Positions 1 to 11,600 of a stretch of 32,118 nt of DNA are shown in pieces. The notes beneath the pieces are model-generated. The model did not search any database and was not told where the DNA came from. It saw only the letters and a list, made by a program, of their open reading frames with translations. The number at the start of each line of letters is the position of its first letter. Position 1 is the stretch's first letter. Position numbers and translations under genes: made by a program. Origin of the DNA: Monosiga brevicollis MX1 (lineage: Eukaryota > Opisthokonta > Choanoflagellata > Craspedida > Salpingoecidae); contig NW_001865064.1 in the NCBI RefSeq assembly GCF_000002865.3, positions 360,895 through 393,012 on the forward strand, in the 5' to 3' direction.

Positions 1-1002
1 GATGCCCTGGTGGCGACGAGCAGAGGTTGGAAGCTTGGCAGGACGAGTGGCAGAGGTGGTGGACGCACCGGGACCGATCTCTGGGTTTGGTGAAGGGGTG
101 GTGTTACGCGCAGGTAGAAAGGCACCGAACGGAGAGTCAGGTTGTTGGTGAAGGGGCTGCGGCGAGTTGGTGGTCTGATTCTGAGTTTGGGTGCGTGAAC
201 GAGCGTGGGCATGACTGTTGTTGGCGGGTGTGGCGGGGGCGGAGCCGGACGGGGCCGAAATGGTGTGGTGTCGATTGGGGGCCGATCGCAGTTCACTGGG
301 GCGCACGGGGTATTGGGAGGGCTGGCCACCAACAGACTTGTTGCGGGTGTGGCCGCGGGGGCGCCGGGGGCTTTTGGGGCTGTGGAGAGGGGGAGGTGTG
401 CTGCTGTTCTCGTGCAAGCTGCGGGAGGACGCGACGAGGGCGTGCTGAAGCTCCTTGTCGTGTGGAAAGGTGTGGTGAGCTGGAAGGAGGCTGAGGCGCA
501 AGCTACGGCTGCTGGTTGAGAGGGGACCGTTGACAAGGTCATCATCCTCTTCGAGGGATTCGTTGCGGTAGTGGCTGAAGCTAAAGGCGTTGCGATCCAG
601 AGAGCGACGGCTGCTGGGAGCAGCGGTGCTGTGGTGCCGTTGGTGATGGGAGTGGGACGCTGATGGATTCTTCGCAAAGGGATCATCGGGATTGGTAACA
701 TTAATGAGAGAGGTTTCATCGGAGCGGTGCAAGCGATGCCCGCGATGATGAGCCGGGGATGCTTTGGACCCCTTGTTCCGACTGCCTGTCTTTTCAGGGC
801 GGGGCGAGAGGAGGCCGGGGTTCTGTTTTGTGGTCTCTTGCGGCAAAGCTTGCTGCTGATGCTGCTGCTGCTGCTGCTGCGAGGCCGGCAAAGGTGCGTC
901 CGTATCGGTTGATCCTTCGTCCAGATCAATCTGGATGGCGGTCATCCGCTGCAGATTTCCAGCGGCGGGCGCCGTGTCTGAACTGTTTGGTGGAGCCGCC
1001 AT
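1..1002 (-). CDS. 5' part of a gene for a low-complexity, probably disordered protein (runs off left edge)
   Basis: On the minus strand one reading frame stays open from position 1092 to base 1, with an in-frame stop at 1095-1093. The first good ATG is at 1002-1000 (context AGCATGG), giving at least 334 residues with no stop. The protein is rich in Ser, His, Pro, Arg and Asn, has a Gln run (six Q, then HQQQ) near residue 45, and an acidic patch EEDDD. Several RxxS or RNKS-type sites (RNKSVGG, RHHTISAPS, RRSLD) would suit basophilic kinases or 14-3-3 binding; that is inference. No folded domain is seen, so the functional part probably lies beyond the window. The strong codon bias (C/G at third positions) and the length of the open frame argue against chance. 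A small upstream exon is possible, because the frame is also open at 1003-1092. Confidence 0.6.
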   Translation of the reverse strand, partial: MAAPPNSSDTAPAAGNLQRMTAIQIDLDEGSTDTDAPLPASQQQQQQHQQQALPQETTKQNPGLLSPRPEKTGSRNKGSKASPAHHRGHRLHRSDETSLINVTNPDDPFAKNPSASHSHHQRHHSTAAPSSRRSLDRNAFSFSHYRNESLEEDDDLVNGPLSTSSRSLRLSLLPAHHTFPHDKELQHALVASSRSLHENSSTPPPLHSPKSPRRPRGHTRNKSVGGQPSQYPVRPSELRSAPNRHHTISAPSGSAPATPANNSHAHARSRTQTQNQTTNSPQPLHQQPDSPFGAFLPARNTTPSPNPEIGPGASTTSATRPAKLPTSARRHQGI

Positions 1003-1633
1003 GCTTGCAGGCGAGTCTGTTCTCTGCTCCCTGCTCGTCGACTCTGTCAGCCCAACCGATTCAGGCTGCTCACTCGGCTCTGCTGGCTCTGTTCAAGTGT
1101 CAAGGTCCAAGGAGCAAGCGCGCACGGTCGAGCTCGAGAAGCGGAGAAACGTGAAGAAACGGCGCTTGCGCCGGTATAACGGGCTGAAGCGGCTAGAAAC
1201 CTCTCGGTCGTCCCGCACCGAGCCACGGGTGAGCGTGACCAATGAGGTGTTTCAAGTCCACCGGCGGGGGGGGTGGGGCGTAGTGGGATCCAGGTGCTGG
1301 GGTGGCACACACGGGGGAGGGAGGGGGAGGAGTAGTCGCCGCCGCTGCCGTGCTTTGCGAACAAGCCGGCTAGAGATGAAGGTACGTTTGGTCACCGCTT
1401 CAGAGAAAGTGCTGGCTGAAGCAAATGTGTAAAGGGTGTTCAAAGGCAAAGTCAGAGAATGCGGATTTGCCCGTGCGAAAATCAGAGACGAAGTGTGCTC
1501 GTGCGCCAAGGTCACAAAAGCACGCGCACGATGTTACAGATGTGAGAGCGTAAAGTATTTTACTCAATTTAATATCAAAAGGAAGGCGACAACAACTGTA
1601 TTTTACAACACGTGTTGCTCAGAAATACTGACA
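1003..1633. promoter_or_regulatory. Divergent intergenic region between the left-edge gene and RPF1
   Basis: The two flanking genes are read away from each other, so this stretch should hold both promoters and both 5' untranslated regions. I see no clear TATA box. The part nearest RPF1 (1550-1633) is AT-richer than its surroundings. Open frames here have no recognisable protein content. Confidence 0.4.
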
Positions 1634-1650
1634 ATGCCAAAGGTGAGAGT

Positions 1651-1696
<46 letters not shown>

Positions 1697-1704
1697 GAGA
1701 GAGG

Positions 1705-1751
<47 letters not shown>

Positions 1752-3547
1752 CACACACGTGTGCTTGAGCTGCCGGGCGCGCGCTGCTGGTTGCTCGCAA
1801 GGGGTGGTGATGGCAGCGCGTGGGTGAGGGGCGAGGGGAGCATGCTAGAACGTCAACGTGTGGTGGGGCGGATGGCGAGTCTTTATCAACCCCGAAAAAT
1901 TCTCCATGGATGTCTCATCATTGGCCGCATCGTGCTTGTCCCTGTTTCTCTCTCTGGCTTGATCTGTCGCCTGCGCTGGCTCAGGACAAGGCCAAGGCCG
2001 CAGCTGCGGCGGCGGTCGCTGCTGTGCAAAAGGATGGATTCTTAGACTCTCGCAAGGGCCCCACCCCTGGGCTGGTGCCGAACAAAATTCGCCGGCGCGA
2101 ACTTTATGCTCAACAGAAGAAAGCGAAAAAGGCAGACCGTCGCGTTCGGCGCGAGGCCCACAAGCGTGACGCTTCCTCCACCGCCGGCGATGCAAGTGCT
2201 GCTGCACAAGATGGTCAACCTCCGGTGCGGTCTTCAGCTCACCTTTTGCATCGATCCCGTGGTGGCCTTGTGGCAACCGTGCAATTTTCTCTTGACTCTG
2301 GATGCGCCAACCATTGCCCACCCCAATGCCTCACGGCCATGTGCACATTGCATTGCAGGCCAAGCGGGTGCCCAAGACGCTTGACAACATGCGTGAAAAG
2401 GACGATACGATTGTGGATCCAGAAGACGATGAAGTGATGCAAGACCAAGCCACCGATGAGCTGGCCAGCTATTTTGACGGCAAGGAGCCCAAGGTCCTCA
2501 TCACCACCAGCAACAAAGCCTGCGGCGTGCGTCCTTGCCCAACCTTGACATTCAGACGAACCCTCCGTTGCGCTCTGTCTCTCTGTCGTGCGCTGGCATT
2601 CACCCGTGGTGTGGTGATGCGCTTTCAGGATGCTTACCAATTTGGCGAAATTCTGGCCAACATGATTCCCTCGGCTCAATTTTTCAAGCGCAAGGTCTGC
2701 TTTCCGCAACGCTTTGCCTTGCTTCATTTGATGCCCCCCCCGCGTGCTCATGATTTTTCGGGTTGTTAGGGCTTTGAACTCAAAACAATCATTAAGCAGG
2801 CCATTGCCAAGGGCTTTACCGATGTAATGGTCATCAACGAAGATAAGAAAAAAGTCAACGGCCTGGTCGTTTCCCACCTCCCCGATGGTCCTACTGCCCA
2901 CTTCAAAGTCACAAAGTGTGTAGCTCAGAGCGCGACCCGTGTGAAAATTTTGGCCTCGCTTCCATTTCCCTAGTCCTGCACCCTCTTGGCTTTTACCCAC
3001 ATGCCCTCACTTGTAACCCTTCTCCTCGACCCCAAAAGCATCAAGTATGCCAAAGAAATTCACAACCACGGTGCATCCACCATGCACTATCCAGAGGTCA
3101 TCATCAACAACTTTCACACCCGCCTTGGTCACCAAGTGGGCCGCCAGCTGACCGCGCTGTTCCCGCAAGTGCCCGAATTTGAGGGCCGCGCCGTCGTCAC
3201 CTTTCACAACCAGCGTGATTTCATCTTTGTTCGCCGGCATCGGTACATCTTCCGCAACAAAGAGCGTGTGGGCTTGCAGGAACTCGGACCCCGCTTCACG
3301 GTTTGTGACTGTCACCGTTTTTTGTTTTTGTTCTGGGGTTGCCTTTTTCGCCTATTTCGCCAGCTGCACACACACACACACGCACACTTCAGGTCTCACG
3401 TCTCACGTCTCGTTTGCGCTTCATGCTTCCTGTTGTTAGCTGAAGTTGCGGTCTCTGCAAAAGGGAACCTTTGATACCAAATTTGGCGAGTATGAGTTTG
3501 TTTATCGCAGCGAATTGGGCACTGGTCGCCGTAAATTTTTCCTCTAG
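1634..3547 (+). CDS. RPF1: Ribosome production factor 1 (Brix-domain 60S assembly factor), 7 exons, 332 aa
   Basis: Model exons: 1634-1642, 1985-2224, 2359-2526, 2629-2694, 2770-2915, 3039-3300, 3440-3547; total 999 bases. All junctions are GT...AG and in phase, and the last exon ends in TAG. The product follows yeast and human RPF1 almost throughout: a basic N-terminal helix ([17 protein letters not shown]), the acidic linker [19 protein letters not shown], then a Brix domain from about residue 127 ([74 protein letters not shown]) and the typical ending [23 protein letters not shown]1 acts in the nucleolus in maturation of the large-subunit rRNA (27S processing). The start is the least certain point: ATGCCAAAG followed by a consensus GTGAGA donor joins in phase to DKAKAAAA, giving MPKDKAK. 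Alternatives are an ATG at 1872 spliced at 1931, or an unspliced ATG at 1820. Exons from 1985 on are secure. Confidence 0.92.
1645..1748 (+). repeat. GA/CAGAGA microsatellite in the first intron of RPF1
   Basis: About 100 bases of (GA)n interrupted by CAGA units begin directly after the proposed GTGAGA donor of RPF1 exon 1. The long open frames across it (RERERE / SLSLSL) are artefacts of the repeat. Confidence 0.9.
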
Positions 3548-5621
3548 CCGCCAAGCGGCCCTCTTTTTTTTTTCTCCGATCTGGGCGCAGTCGTCTTCGC
3601 CTGGTGTCGGCCTTGTGTTCACTCGCTGGCATGCCCCTTTTGTAACAAGCACTCTCTGGTGGGCAGCTTTGTTCGGGCTTGCTGGATTCCGTTTTTTTTC
3701 TATGCTTCCGTCTATCGTCCGCACTTGTTCCGAATCGACATTGCACTTGCAAACCGCCTTTCACATGGTCTTATGATAATCATGCCTGCTTGGGATTTGG
3801 CCTGTCTCGTCAGCCCAGTCCTCGATTAGAGAGACACGGCATTGTGTTATCTTGCATATGAATGGTATTGATCAGAGAGAAAGCCAGCGATAGAAAGACC
3901 AGAGACAGAGAAAGCCAGAGAGAACAACTTGGCTTGTTTTTGCGCGGCACGCTGCATTTTCCTTATGAATTTGAGCCAGATCCCATGTTTCTGAGTCTTG
4001 GCCACTTTGTTTGATGGAGACTGCTCCTCCGGGTTAAGGTCGGAGAAGACGCTGCTGCGCCCATAGCTCAACTGTTAGCGCCAACTCTGGGCTTCCAACT
4101 GGCCTCCAAGACTGCATCATCCCTGTGTCCCCAAACTGACTGACAAGCAGGACTCTGAAGTCATGATGAAAATGTAGCTAACGTTACACTTTAATCACAC
4201 CCATGATCAACGCAATGACATTTATTTAGTATGACATTCGTCACACTCTTCTTTTTTAAAAGTGTATTGAAAACTACAGTTGAAAGTGGAGGAGCATTGG
4301 TGCTACCAACTGTAACTGTGTGTCTTTCTCGAAATGGCAGCCGGGGTCCTTGGTTCCTGGCTTGATGCCAGCGCACGAATCCGAGCACGATGACCATCAT
4401 GCTTGAGCAGCCTCGTCTGCTGGACTCAACTCTAATATCCGTGGCAGCTTGCGGCTGGCTATCGATCGCTATGGCATCGCTGGAAGGAAAGGGGGCGTGG
4501 GCCAAATCAGCACTAGCAAAAAAAGGAAAAAACGCTCTGTCCCATAGAGGGTCAGAGGTGATGAACCCACAGTCTCAACAACGCGCCCTACAACAAAGCC
4601 TTTCCAAGCCAAAGCAGAGACGGTGCACGACTCGAACACACCCACATCAGTTCAGTTACGCGATAACACACACGCGTTGACTGTGCGTGTGTGACTTTTC
4701 CTCCTCTTTCTCTTTGGGTAAGAGGGGCAAGGCTGCTGGTGCATGTGGTGTAGAGAAAGTGTGTTTTTTGGGATATTTTCTTGAGGCAAAACCAAGGGTA
4801 AAGCAGAGAAGGCTTCTGGTCTTGTCTTTCCGTCAGAGAAACATCAGATCAATGGCTTGAGGAAAAGCGCTTCGCTTCAAAACGGCAGCGACCCTCTGTT
4901 CATACACGCCCGTGCTTCTTGACTGAGCACCCGTCTGATCTCGCACACACGCTGGCAGCGCCCTGGGCCACACCCTTGGCCCTGCCCGTTGCCGTTGAAA
5001 ACCTGCCTCGCAACCGCCGTGCTTGTGTGGAGCCCCGTGCCACATCTCGCTTGTCTCTCTGTGTCTTTCTCTGCCTCTCTTGCTGTCTCTGTCTCTTTCT
5101 CCATCTCTGTCTCTGTCTCTTTCTCTCTTTCAATTTGCTTGTGTGTTCTGTATTTCTGGTTTCCTCCCAGTCTCTATCTCTCTTGTTGTGCAGCTCTTTC
5201 CCTCTCTCTCTGCCTCTGTCTGTCTGTCTCTCTCTCTCTCTCTGGCGTCGTCGTCGTCGTCATCCGAGGGCTCATCAGGTTGTGCTCTGCCACTTTCGCT
5301 GCACAGGGTCCCTGCCCATCTCGCCGCCCTGTGTGCACTTGAGGCTGAGGTTGTGCCTTGGGTTTGCTTGTCGCACTATCGGCGGCCCGGAAACCCCCAG
5401 TCCCATTGCTGGGCTGCTGGGGGGCCGCGCCGAGTGAGTGTGCCCGTTGTTGTCCCGTCGGACTGCGTTGTACCTTCCAACTCGCACACACACAAGCAGA
5501 ACAAGCAGAAGAAAAAGAAAAAAACGAGAGCTGTGGTCGCAGCGTTTGCTTGCACTTCGGTCCTTTCTTCTTTTCCCCGAGGATTATATCAGGGCTCAAC
5601 GAGCCTCTTGTCGAGGTCATC
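3548..5621. other. Gene-poor interval between RPF1 and the giant receptor gene
   Basis: No open frame here shows family similarity or splice-consistent structure. The first part is the RPF1 3' untranslated region. An AT-richer part at about 4180-4330 holds imperfect inverted repeats (ACACTTTAA near 4186 with TTAAAAGTGT near 4257; ACAGTT with AACTGT around 4276-4314). From about 5040 the sequence becomes pyrimidine-rich, running up to the start of the next gene. A minus-strand frame at 4071-3847 (74 codons) is unsupported. Confidence 0.5.
5041..5245 (+). repeat. CT-rich / CTGTCT low-complexity tract upstream of the giant gene
   Basis: Interrupted runs of CTCT, CTGT and CTTT units lie about 380-580 bases before the proposed start codon at 5622. 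The composition resembles the tract before the methyltransferase gene at 26161-26555. A promoter-proximal role is possible but not shown. Confidence 0.7.
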
Positions 5622-8600
5622 ATGGCCTCTTCAACGCGCGTGGCGTCAACCCAGAGGATGGCGCCCCTGCTCCTTTTGCTTCTTCTGCCCTTCCTGGCCC
5701 ACACCGCCGTCGTTACGCCCTTGGTGCGTTCAAGCCGACCAATCTCCTCCGTTGAATTCAGAGCGCATTAACCACTGTGCCCCCACCCCCTCTCTCTCTC
5801 TCCCTGTGGCCATATGACTTGATTGACTCACGCTTGTTCCTGGGCGTGCGGCCCTGCTCACTGATAGGCTACGCAAAACGGCCAGCTCAAACTGACTCTC
5901 ACCCCCGAGTTGTTGTGCGTCATAACATTGCCCCTTGATGAATCCCCGCCTCGCTTTCTTCCTCGGCCATTCACCGGCCGCCTTGTTATGCTCGTGCTCG
6001 GACTATAGGCTACACGCCGAGGATGACTCGCACAAGCTGACTGCCCCCGACAACGCCACGCACGCGTGCGACCTGCATTGCACCGACATCCCCAACACGG
6101 CTTCACAAGCTCAGCGGGATTTCTGTGAACGGCGTTGCAGCCCTCAACACCGCCAACGTCGCTCCGGTTGCATCGCCGACGGTGGTCACAGTGCCTGCTC
6201 TTCAGACACTTTTTGCGATTACTGGTATGCTGGCTTGAATGCACAATGGCCCCAAATTACGGTCTGCAAAGACATCCTGGATAGGATTCCTCGTCTCATC
6301 CACTTTGATCGTGCACCTGTACCTATTCATCTTTTGCATCCATCAGGGACGGATGCTGGCCTTGCAGTGACTGCCGGGACATTGAGAGCTTCGACTACGC
6401 CTGCCCTGCAAAATGCTCGGCTGATGAAGGTTGGCGTTGGCGCTTTGTATTTTTTTTTTTTATCTTCATATTTTTTTTTGCCTTCATCACAAATTTCGTC
6501 CCCCCCTCCCTCTCCCATGCTGTCAACGCCCGCCTGCTGCTTCTAACATCTTTGCTGTGTCCAGGTGATTACATTCAAGTCACTCTGCCCACCGCCTCGG
6601 ATGCGGCCGCAGCCGGTTATTACTTTGGGCTTGAATGGCGTGAAGTTGGTGTACGTTCCTATTCTCAAGGAGGCGCATCTCCATGGAATTTGGGTGGTGT
6701 CATTCTTTTCTTGCCTCTGGCTCCCACCGCTTCCCACTCCACCTTTGCTTCTCTTCACAATCATTCGTGTGGTGCCCCTGCAGTCCGTCGACGAATACAT
6801 CACGGCTTATTTGGTCCCTAAAAATTCAGTGACGCCCATGTACACCATTGTGACCTGGATTGACAAGCGCGTGGGCCAATACTACGGCTGGCGCATGCCC
6901 GAAACCACGCCGGCGGGTGAATACTGGGTTGCCATTGTTTCAGCCCATGATCCCACAACCGTCATTGGCACTGGCCCTGCTTACTCCACGTCCCTCGGAG
7001 ATACAGGCTTTGAAGTGATTCCCTACTACTGTGAATCCCATGACGACTGCGATGGTGATGAATACTGCGATGCTTATGGTTCCTGCTGGCTTTGCAAGGA
7101 CTGCTTCCTGGAGCGTGACAGCTTTGATGGCGCATGCCCAGCCCACTGTGGTGGAAACACTTTTGCGCATGGCACGGCTTACCCCACCGCCGACGAGGCG
7201 ACAGCCGTGGGCAGTGACGTGGACATTATCCGCCCCGGTTGCCCAGCCTACCAGGCTTTGCAAACTTTGCGCGCGCAAGCTGGGCTGTCCTTTGCCCCTT
7301 CGTCTGGCAACATGTACCCCAACGTTGTCTCTGCTCGCATGGCATCTCGCCTCAAAGTCCTTGCCAACCTCGTGCCCCGCGTATTTGGTGAAAGCGCTGC
7401 CGTGCTGGTCCTCGATGCCTATCGAGCTGCCCCGCTGGTTGCAGCCGAGGCCACTTTGCACAACACAGGCCGTGCAGCCCTACTCACCGTCATCAATGTC
7501 ACCGCCTCCCTCGACGATGAGCTGGCTGCGCTTGCCTCGGTCTGCGCTGATGCCGGCTTTGACTATGTCCTCTACAATAGCTCTGCTGCCATTTACGTCT
7601 CGGTCATGGAGGACTCTTGCGACCGTCCCATGGACTTGGCCTTCTTGATCGACGCCTCGGGCTCCATCGACAAGCCAGAGTATGGTGGTCGCAATGGCAC
7701 CTTCTCCCAGCGCGTCATTCCCTTTGTCAAGAACGTCGTCCGCAACTTCAACGTCTCGTCGGAACAAACCCGCGTATCCGTCACCACGTTCTCCTCGGGC
7801 TACAACATCTCCTTCTTCTTGGACGAGCACTCTGACCTCAACAGCGTCCTTGCTGCCGTCGACACTATTGCTTACACGGGAGGCGGAACCTACACCGCGG
7901 CTGGACTAGAGGCCATCCGCACCCAGGTCTTCACCGAATCCAATGGCATGCGCCCCGCCAGCGAGGGCGTCCCTCGCGTTCTCATTGTTGTGTCCGACGG
8001 TGCCGCGTCGGCGGGCTATGAGCCCGCCTCGGAAGCTGCCCTTCTTCACGAAGATGACGTGAACGTCATTGCCGTGGGTGTCGGCAAGGCCATGAATCTG
8101 AACCAGCTCCGAGACATGGCCACCGGCAGCGGCGACAGCAACTTGTACACCATCAAGTCGTTTGATAAAATCTCAGCCATTGTTGATGAAATGAGCTCGG
8201 GCGCTTGTGATGAACCTGCGATTCTGGCCACGGGTCTCACCATTGAAGCCACGGTCCAGGCCTGTGAAACGCTCTTTTACAAGCCCCAGTGTGCTGATCA
8301 GAACAACGTTCGCCTTGAGCTGACCAGCGCTACGGGTGCCGTCAACCTCTACGCAGCCCGCTCCACCCAGACTCCCACGGAAGCGCGTCACGAGTACGCC
8401 AGCACGGGCTCTAGCCAAGTCAAGTCGATCGTGGTCGAACCAAATGAGGATACCCTCTACGTCGGCATTCACGGCACTGCCCTGGTGCCTGAGAGCTTTT
8501 CCCTGACCGTGTGGACAGACGTCTTTAGTGGCACCGCCGACCCTGTCATCTCCCGTGCCGAGAATGCTCCGATTGGCTCGATCGTCTACACCCCCAGTGT

Positions 8601-11600
8601 TGCCATTGCTGGCACCTTCACCTTCTCCTTCGCTGGCTCCGTCTCGGCTCTGGCGACTTTTGCTGTCAATGCCACGTCGGGCGTCATCACCCTCATTGCC
8701 CCTCTGGACCGTGAGGTGATTGACGTGTACACCCTGCAGCTCGTGGCTCAGAGCCAAACCCTCGAGTGTGTCAAGGGCAGCGTTGACATAACAGTACAGA
8801 TCGCCGATGTCAACGATAATGCCCCCGTACCCTTGATCCCGAGCTACGATCTAAGCATCGCGGAGAACGCAGCCGTCGGTACCCTTGTCACCCAAGTGCT
8901 TGCCACCGATGCTGATGCTGGAGTCAATGCAAACCTTGCCTTCAGTATTCCTGCCAACGTCATGGCCTTTGCCATGGACGGCACCACCGGCCGCCTTACC
9001 GTGGCCAGTCCCCTCGACGCCGAAACCCAGAGCACGTACACGTTTCAGGTGACAATCGCCGATGGCGGGGCACCAGCCCTCGTCACGAGTGTCCCCGTCA
9101 CCATCACCGTTTTGCCCGTCAACTGCTCTGCTGGCAGCTTCAGCACCACTGGCACGTACCCCTGCACGGCCTGCCCTGCTGCCCACTACCAACCGGGCAC
9201 GGATCGTACCCAATGCCTAGCCTGCGGCTGCCCTGCCAACTTTTACCGCCAAGGGTCTTGCACTGCCTCCTCGAATTACAACTGCCTGGCGTGCCCGGCC
9301 AATTCCGAGGCGGCCGCGGGCGCGACCCAGCTCTCACAATGCCAGTGTTCCAGCGGTTATTATCGCTTTGCCTTGGGCGCCGGGAGCTTTGAATGTCGGC
9401 CCCATGTCACAAATTGCGCTGATGGGCAGTATTTGACCGGTGAGGCCACTTCTACCTCCACCCGTACTTGCACCGATTGCACCCGAGCCAGCAGCTGCGG
9501 GCCCAGCGAGTACCTGGCGGGCACTTGCAGTCTCAGCTCGAACACCGTTTGCACCTCGTGCTCGACCTGTGCCGCTGGAACTTTTGTGGCCACCGCCTGC
9601 GCCGCCAAGGCCGACACTGTGTGCGCCCCCTGCACGGATTACGACAGTGATTGCGCCGCCAATCAGTATTTGACCCACCTGTGCAGCTCCACAAACACAC
9701 TGTCCAATCCGACTTGCCAGGACTGCATCACCAGCTGCGGTTCGGGTCGCTACCTCACGGGCACGTGTGGTGGCGCCGACGGCACGGACTTTCCTTCGTG
9801 CGCGGATTGCACGCCTTGCGCTGCCGGTCGTGAGTATCAGGTGCAAGCCTGCAGTGCCTCTGCCGACCGCGTCTGCGCGCTCTGCACGACCGAGTGCGGA
9901 GACGGTCAATATCTCTCCGGACCCTGTACCGTGACTGGCCCTGCGCCGACGTGTGTTGACTGTGTCACCGAATGTGCTGCGGGAGAGTATCTGACCTCCG
10001 ATCCCTGTGGTCCCACGAGTGGCCCGGTCTGTGCTGCCTGCGATCCCAGCTGTGCCACTTGCACCGGTCCCCTTGGCAACGAATGCACCGCGTGCCAAGG
10101 CGAGCAGCACCTCACCCCGAGCGGTACCTGTGCGGACGACTGCCCCGAGGGATTCTTTCCCCTTGAAGGTGTCTGCACTGCGTGCGACACGCTATGCAGT
10201 TCGTGCATCAACGCCTCCTCTCACGGCTGTGTCAGCTGCGATGACCTTGCATACCTCCATGATGGCGGCTGCGTTGAGACCTGTCCTGCTGGAACTTGGG
10301 CGAATGACGCCACTGGGAGTTGCAGTCCTTGTTCAACGTGTGCTGAAGATGAGTGGCAGCAATCCGCCTGCTCCGCGACCAGTGATGCTATCTGCAAGCC
10401 CTTGCTCGAGTGCGAGGCTGGAGTGGCATTTGAGTTGACCGCACCCACACCCACGACGAACCGACAATGCCAGGTGTGCCGCTCCTCTTGCCCTGCCGGC
10501 CAAGAGCTGACCGGTGATTGCATCACCAGCGATCGGGAGTGTGCTTCGTGCCCCAACCAGACCTACAAGGCGATGGCCGGCGCTGGCGCTTGCGAACCCT
10601 GCTTGACGGTGGGTGCTTGCAGTGATGGATACTATCTTGCCGGCACGTGCAGTGATGGCGTGTCTTCAACGCATTGTGCAGTGTGCCCCACCTGCGGTGC
10701 CGGTACCTACCGTGTGGGCGAATGTGGCGGCACCAGCTCCTCGACCTGTGCCCCTTGTGACGAGTGCGGTCCGGGTGAGTTTCAGGTGTCACCTTGCGCC
10801 AACGAGCAGAACCGCGAGTGCGCCGCGTGCACCACGGCGACCGATTGCATCACTGGCCTTGAGTACCTGGCCGGCACCTGTGGTGGTACCTCCACTCCCA
10901 CTTGCACTGCTTGCCCGACAGCTGATCAATGCGCCATCGGGGAGTACTTGGCGGGATCGTGCACCACTGATGGTCCACCACCCGAGTGCACCACCTGCAC
11001 GCCATGCGCTGCTGGTGAACACGAGGTTTCGCCCTGCACGGCTACCAATGACCGCGTCTGTGCCCCCTGTGTGGCCAATTGCCCCTCGGGTCAATTCCTG
11101 ACCGGCATCTGCCCTGGAGATCAAAGCACCACCTTTGCCCGCACGCTGGTCGTTGATGGTATCAGCTTTGCCGTCCTAGACGGCACTGACCCAGCTAGCA
11201 GTGACATTGCTGGCCAAACTGGCGCCCATACCTTGCCGGCTGGCTGGTCCTTTGCTGCCGCCATCTCCGCCAGCAGTGCTCAGATTGCCTCGGCGGCCGC
11301 ACAAGCCGCTTGGGGAACCACTTGCGTCGCCATCGCAGGGGATGAGGCCTTGCAAACAGCCCAGGGTACTAGCCCGGGCACTGCTTGTGCCTGCGAGCCC
11401 GCCGATTCGTATTTCACTTTCCTTTCTCAGACGAGCCAAGCGGTGCCAGGAAGCTGCCAAATGCGCATTCTCGTGGCCTTTGTCCCTCCCGCTTGCTCTG
11501 CTTGCACGGCCGAGTGCGGGGAAGACGAGTTCCTCGACGTTATCTGCTCGGGTCGTCAAGACAGCGTCTGCCGCCCATGCACCGTCTGCACGGCGGGTGA

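Noticed and set aside
1603-1843. Open frames of RERERE and SLSLSL runs on both strands
   Set aside because: They are products of the GA microsatellite alone and lie in the RPF1 intron.
3847-4071. Minus-strand frame of 74 codons downstream of RPF1
   Set aside because: No family similarity, no splice-linked neighbour and low coding character.
4055-4130. tRNA-like A box (TAGCTCAACTGTTAGC)
   Set aside because: The D-stem does not pair, no anticodon stem or B box follows at the right distance, and no CCA-adjacent acceptor stem forms.
4180-4330. Possible MITE-like inverted repeats
   Set aside because: The arms are short (6-10 bases) and imperfect, with no target-site duplication; they fit chance in AT-rich sequence.
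4615-4690. B-box-like GTTCGAGTC on the minus strand
   Set aside because: The T-stem would be mostly G-T pairs, and no A box lies upstream on that strand.
5023-5817. Ser/Leu-rich frames upstream of the giant gene
   Set aside because: They are driven by the CT tract. The true first exon (5622-5723) uses a different start and a signal peptide followed by a GTGCGT donor.
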